Origin: Watersipora subatra
Lineage: Eukaryota > Bryozoa > Gymnolaemata > Cheilostomatida > Watersiporidae
Length of the DNA: 64,000 bases
NCBI RefSeq assembly: GCF_963576615.1
Contig: NC_088708.1
Coordinates: 31,069,191 to 31,133,190 of the forward strand
Direction of reading: 5' to 3'
Shown here one piece after another: positions 60,801 through 64,000 of this stretch (position 1 is its first letter; each line of letters opens with the position of its first letter). Both the position numbers and the translations under genes were made by a program. The notes under the pieces were generated by a model. It was not told where the DNA came from, did not search any database, and worked only from the letters and a program-made list of their open reading frames with translations.

Positions 60801-62570
60801 AACAGGCTTGTCATTATTATCAGATAATGATATGTACTCATTCGAGCTAAGGTTGAAAAGTTTAACGATTTTTTACGGTAAGTTATAAGATATCAGTGCT
60901 AAAAGTGACAGCATTATAATGACGATAAAACAGACGCGTAAGAACAATAGACATGGTTTTATTGTATGCGTGAAGTATATTTGTGAAAATATTTTGACGA
61001 ATAAGATTGCATGAAAGTGTAAACCGAAACCATCCTGTAACAAGTACGTCCCATCTGAGCCGTTTTGGAAAGCGAATCCAAACTACAGCGGTCTCGTGTG
61101 GCTGCGATTAACTGTTCGTTTTTTAGCTTTTAAGAGCTTGTAATCACATTCCCACATATTTTGCACCTACAGCACAACAGCGTAAGACATGGTGAATCTT
61201 TTCATATCGAATAACTGTAATGTGAATTTTATTACAAGTCAACCTTTAAAGAAACCTTCGGCAATTAGACAATGCAATCATTATTTACTTCGATGTTGTA
61301 AATTCTAATGATTATTCTTATAATTAAATATTATAATTTTTTTATAAAAAATTTTTTATAAAATCAAATAATTAATTCGAATAGTAAAATCGGCAAAAAA
61401 GAAACAATCACTTTTCAGTACTTCTAAGTTAATTACAGAAACCTTCGGCAATTGAACAATTCCATAGACTGGCGAAATGTGCATGTTTTTCTTGTGAAAT
61501 TTGGACGACTTAATAGTTATACATGTACTATCTGTCGCACGGCCTTATTGGCATTTTGTTGGCCGGTCTTAATTTTGATTAAAAAGGGTTTCTCAAGTTT
61601 CTATTTCGATTTTAGGCCGAATTAATCTGTCTATTTATGTATCATCCGATCAGATGGGTTAGTTTTAGAATTTTGCGGTAACCTTTCAAAGACTTGGTAA
61701 CATATTTAAATAGTTTTATATGTGTTTTGTATTATTATTATACTTGAACGACTCTACACAAAAATGGTTAAATTTGTTGAAGAAATTTCAATACAAGGGT
61801 TTGGTAACGCCGTTGACGGATAATTTTTCGGAAGTTGTGTGCACATATGCATTTATCATAAATCTCCCAAACCAATCGCTTTGCTATGTATGGTCGTGGG
61901 ATTATACAGTATAGATATACATATATACATGGAGATATACATATAAATTATACAGTATATATATATACAGTATACATATAGATAGAATACATATGGATTG
62001 AATAGCCAAAGCTTCTAAACATGTATATCAATTTTGGAACTTCAAGCGAGAAATGAATAAACTAAGCAAGGTTTTCTTTTTACCAATGGATGCTTCTTGG
62101 CAAAGGTCAGAGGTTAGACTAGAATATTTGTAAGTTAACAGTGGATACTTTCAAAGCGATAAAATTTTGTTAGTCAGCAAATTTATATACTCGAGCATTT
62201 TACTCGGTGTGTTTCAGATATGCCATTTGAGAATTTAGCTTAAAGATAAGTTTTCTGATTAGCCGCTTAGGTATGTCTTCCAGCACTGCTGCCTTTTAGC
62301 AGATTATACCAAATGTCCTGTAGGATGTTTTTCTAAAATCTTAAATAATATAAATTTTGCAAACTGATTCTTAAAACATCAAGGCTCATTTGGAAATGAA
62401 AGTGTATAAATTTATAGCAGTGGTACATATGAGAGTCAGGCATGTTCGAGTATGTTATTACACACTATATTTTATAGGAAGTGGAAAGGAGAAAGAAGGT
62501 TGAAGAGCTGTACAAGTCTTGCAAAGACAGCTCACGAAAGCCTATTGTGATAGGAGGCCCAGACTATGAG
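43500..62570 (+). CDS. CERT1: Ceramide transfer protein CERT (StARD11, GPBP), N-terminal two-thirds (3' partial)
   Basis: CERT carries ceramide from ER to trans-Golgi: a PH domain binds PI4P at the Golgi, a middle region interacts with ER VAP, and a START domain holds ceramide. Seven coding exons: 43500-43778, 44829-44945, 46143-46247, 46477-46600, 50332-50454, 58655-58809, 62478-62570; phases agree, giving 332 residues. An acidic N terminus is followed by the PH domain, about 41-132 ([37 protein letters not shown]). The serine-rich motif, about 133-167, reads [20 protein letters not shown] and STSTSSFK, the site phosphorylated in human CERT. The coiled region has [39 protein letters not shown] matches the conserved middle block; the last exon ends IGGPDYE. 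ATG at 43500 has A at -3 and G at +4. The FFAT motif exon and START domain are not found before 64000 and lie to the right. Confidence 0.95.
44069..44368. mobile_element. 300-bp MITE in CERT intron 1
   Basis: Ends AGTTTCCATACAGCGATGGT and, inverted, AGTTTCCATAGAGCTATATT; subterminal GTAGCGACACC / GTAGTGACACACC also pair. TACT precedes and follows the element. Family uncertain. Confidence 0.7.
45492..45832. mobile_element. Harbinger-like MITE, 341 bp, in CERT intron 2
   Basis: Ends AGGCTGGTCTACACTATAT and, inverted, AGGCTGGTTCACACCATAA; flanks TTA (left) and TTT (right), a near TTA duplication. The AGGc(g/t)GGT end resembles the larger element at 31904. Confidence 0.7.
46007..46095. repeat. 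About 27-bp minisatellite upstream of CERT exon 3
   Basis: Three units of TTGTATTGCTGCATTGTTCA with CATA spacers end about 50 bases before the acceptor at 46142, whose tract reads ATTGTATTGTAG. Confidence 0.65.
47845..48172. repeat. 35-bp minisatellite, about nine units, in CERT intron 4
   Basis: TGTGTTCATGTCTGCACACT plus CGTGTATGGCGTGCG, nearly identical units. The unit has no stop in several frames, so overlapping open frames appear at 47838-48334; they have no domain and are rejected as genes. Confidence 0.95.
48486..48920. repeat. AT microsatellites and a perfect small palindrome
   Basis: GTAGCATGAGTATATAT is inverted across 48547-48583. A long (AT)n run covers about 48818-48872 with (AC)n and TATAGG variants around it. 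Confidence 0.9.
49493..50165. repeat. 33-bp minisatellite, about 20 units, in CERT intron 4
   Basis: Unit GACACGACTCCTACTATAGC plus AGAGTTAGTGAAG with A/G and GCG/GTG variants. Frame-preserving, so 252- and 210-codon open frames arise on the two strands ([11 protein letters not shown] repeats). No splice sites join it to CERT in phase. Ends about 165 bases before the exon at 50332. Confidence 0.95.
50636..50679. repeat. 17-bp satellite, left part
   Basis: Start of the TATTTATATTAGTGATA array that continues at 51806 and 54755 after two insertions. Confidence 0.85.
50680..51805. mobile_element. TA-flanked MITE, copy 4 (long form, inverted), inside the 17-bp satellite
   Basis: CAGTCAAACATGGATAACTC at the left and its inverse at the right, TA on both sides; 1126 bp. 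It is the reverse orientation of copy 3 and closely similar to it, including the nested hairpin (51002-51121). Confidence 0.88.
51002..51121. mobile_element. 120-bp hairpin element nested in MITE copy 4
   Basis: Same arms as 24087-24206 (CACGGGCTAGCCGGGTCACG and inverse), same length, at the matching position of the host MITE. Either the host copied with it inside or both were hit before spreading. Confidence 0.85.
51806..52213. repeat. 17-bp satellite, middle part
   Basis: About 24 near-identical TATTTATATTAGTGATA units. Confidence 0.95.
52214..54754. mobile_element. pogo-like (Tc1/mariner superfamily) transposon, 2541 bp
   Basis: Terminal inverted repeats GGGGTAACGGGGGCACTTTG at both ends; further GGGCACTTTGGG motifs repeat inside each end (52255-52460 and 54330-54730), like subterminal transposase-binding sites. 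TA flanks both ends within the satellite. A decayed transposase lies on the minus strand (52599-54219). Confidence 0.88.
52599..54219 (-). pseudogene. Broken pogo-like DDE transposase
   Basis: From 54219 a short N-terminal frame ([11 protein letters not shown], then [18 protein letters not shown]) resembles the psq/CENP-B helix-turn-helix but is cut by TGA. The main frame 53980-53537 has [18 protein letters not shown] and [20 protein letters not shown], typical of pogo/Tigger. The first catalytic block reads [15 protein letters not shown], where the family has Asp (IYNIDETGL), so the first acidic residue is Tyr. Most of the DDE domain is then missing: the sequence jumps, in another frame, to the C-terminal block [20 protein letters not shown] and [13 protein letters not shown]. 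Further frames at 53334-53023 ([19 protein letters not shown]) and 53054-52599 hold the acidic and C-terminal segments. Not functional as it stands. Confidence 0.85.
54755..55222. repeat. 17-bp satellite, right part
   Basis: About 27 TATTTATATTAGTGATA units, some with ATTAATGATA. Confidence 0.95.
55223..58654. other. CERT intron 5, right part
   Basis: A 113-codon open frame at 55260-55601 (plus) has no recognised motif. Near 57147-57290 a short acidic frame ([20 protein letters not shown], stop, then [13 protein letters not shown]) looks like the N-terminal relic of a transposase, possibly piggyBac-like; not certain. The rest shows nothing. Confidence 0.35.
58319..58397. repeat. 13-bp tandem repeat CACCGTTCATTGC, six units
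   Basis: Exact or near-exact tandem copies about 260 bases before CERT exon 6. Confidence 0.95.
59640..60335. mobile_element. Helitron-like composite repeat in CERT intron 6
   Basis: The left part has a minus-strand tRNA-like segment (59795-59720; TCTCGTGGTTAGAGAATTGG and GAGTTCAAGGCAAGC) followed by ATAGCTATAGCTAGACATAC. The right end reads CCCGGACAATGCTGGGCATT then CATCTAG before T. Same order as 12660-13160. Confidence 0.5.
60336..62477. other. CERT intron 6, right part
   Basis: TG/CA and AT microsatellites (60355-60395, 61905-61995). No gene or further element recognised. Confidence 0.4.
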
Positions 62571-62954
62571 GTGAGCATCATTACAACTGTTTTAGTTACC
62601 AGACTACAACAACACCAATGGCGTAACTGAACTGTTTTCGTGGAGTTGTCTTCTCCCACCACATTTGTTTATAATTATTACCCTAGGACACTTAAGTATT
62701 CGCGGCATCTAACTTTCGCGTTTTCGCGGAGTCATCATCACGCGAAAAATTAATGCGCGAAACTAAACTATCATAACGAACTAGCGAAAATTTGAAATTA
62801 AATAGCTATGTTCTACACAGGCCTGTATTCACTGGTTGCAAGTTGGGGGGCTAATGTTAGACGACTAGTTATGAACATCTGGGGTGTGGAGAAGGAGGGG
62901 GGGGTGCTGTAAGCTCCCAACAGGTTTCTCTTATGTAGGGCCTCAGCCGGGCCT

Positions 62955-63360
62955 CTCACGTGAAGTTTTAAAAAATTTTATTGGCAAGTATCAACATTTT
63001 TCTATTTTTTGAGATTTGCTTTGTTTTAGCTGATGTGACTGACAAAACGTTTTAAAATTAAAACAGGCAAAACTTGTATGCAGTTAAAAAGCTCAGAAAG
63101 AAGACATCTTTTTTTTTAAGCGTTTTAACAAAGATCATTTTTGCCGATTTTATTTCAAGTTCATTAAGTAGGATATGGGCAAGCAGATGTTTGCTAAAAC
63201 TTGATATTTTGCAAACCTTTATAAAAGTCGTCAACAAGAATATTTTGCCGCTGATGAAGATAATAATGACGCCTAAGAACTACTAAAAGTTGATGTTTGT
63301 ATCTATGGCTTCGAATAAAGTGAAATTCTACAGCGATAAAAACCTTTCTATAGCCGTTGG
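62955..63360. mobile_element. Degenerate interior fragment of the TA-flanked MITE family
   Basis: Aligns along its length with the interior of copy 1 (18240-18735): GAGATTTG(C/T)TTTGTT, GTGATGTGACTG, GCAAAACTTG, AACTACTAAAAGT(T/C)GATGTTT and TCTATGGCTT in the same order. The termini are missing. Confidence 0.75.
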
Positions 63361-64000
63361 ACTATGAAATTCCTAAAAAGTTGGGGCGTCTTAGCCGGCC
63401 AGCTGTCCAAGGGAATACGGCCCTGTAGTTCATTGATATCCACAACAAAATCGTGATATTAGAAATGCAGATAATTTTGTGTGTGATTGAGCTCATTGGG
63501 AAATTTCTAGTAAATTCGTTAATACACCGAATGAGCAGCATGGCAAAGCAAATTAAGATGACAAGTTTTTTTGGAAAAGCCAAGACAAACGAAGAAGATG
63601 ATGATATCAGTTTAGTCACCGAATTTGTAACTGATGAGGATGAAAGTCTGGTAGGTGAAGTCATACAATTAAATAATACTTATTGTAGTGATGAATTTTA
63701 CTGCCAACCAAAAACGATAACAACCCTCACCAGGTCCAACCATGTTATACAATTCTGGTTGTGATGTTGGTTGTTATCTATTTTCTTTTTTATGAGACAT
63801 GTACTGTATTTGATTTTTGTTTAATTTGAAATATTGTGAACTCAAAACGTGCCATGGCCATCGCTTGCTATAAATACTTGAGATCTAATATTGGTACCAT
63901 ATCGGTCCCGACGGAAAGGACCGAGACGTCATTGATAGTCCAAGAAACAAATGGCAGCAAGCGATCACGTTGAATTATCGATTTCTGCCATACATTTATA
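63361..64000. other. Unassigned right edge, including a 103-codon acidic open frame
   Basis: The plus frame 63453-63764 contains MTSFFGKAKTNEEDDDISLV and TDEDES. It follows a MITE fragment and could be a transposase relic, but no domain can be named. It does not match the CERT START or FFAT exons. Confidence 0.3.

Overview
This is a window of animal nuclear DNA. It is intron-rich and AT-leaning, dense in minisatellites and DNA transposons, and has no bacterial-style operons. A genuine R-spondin (two furin-like repeats, a thrombospondin type 1 domain and a basic tail) sits beside clear orthologues of SASS6, EIF3E and CERT. R-spondin is absent from flies and nematodes, so a lophotrochozoan invertebrate (mollusc, annelid, bryozoan or similar) is the best guess; the sequence does not fix the phylum. 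Nearly every long open reading frame in the window is an exon or a tandem repeat whose unit length is a multiple of three. The genes were rebuilt by joining exons at GT/AG sites with matching phase.

Layout. (1) 27-7892, plus: SASS6, centriole cartwheel protein, 13 exons, 5' end cut by the window edge. (2) 8402-12222, minus, convergent with SASS6: a four-exon, 202-residue ML-domain (MD-2-related lipid-recognition) protein with an N-terminal membrane anchor. (3) 17156-27622, minus: RSPO, five exons, 311 residues. (4) 28197-40910, minus: EIF3E, twelve exons, 442 residues, complete. (5) 43500 to beyond 62570, plus: CERT (ceramide transfer protein), seven coding exons visible (PH domain to middle region), START domain off the right edge. 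EIF3E and CERT are head to head and may share a promoter region near 40.9-41.3 kb.

Around and inside these genes lie many mobile elements: a hAT-like MITE with a perfect 8-bp target duplication; four copies of a TA-flanked family with ends CAGTcAAACATGGATAACTC, two carrying a nested 120-bp hairpin; a pogo-like transposon with a broken transposase, inserted in a 17-bp satellite; PIF/Harbinger-like MITEs; and Helitron-like composites containing tRNA-like segments and ending in CTAG before T.

The most unusual theme is a set of minisatellites that include or abut splice sites. In RSPO a 33-bp unit repeated about 18 times carries a copy of the 3' splice site of the thrombospondin exon. It keeps the reading frame, so use of upstream copies would insert 11-residue repeats between FU2 and TSP1. 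In EIF3E a minisatellite repeats a 5' splice site, and in SASS6 a 37-bp triplication ends on a 3' splice site. The genes themselves are unrelated housekeeping and signalling genes; no multi-gene pathway is evident.
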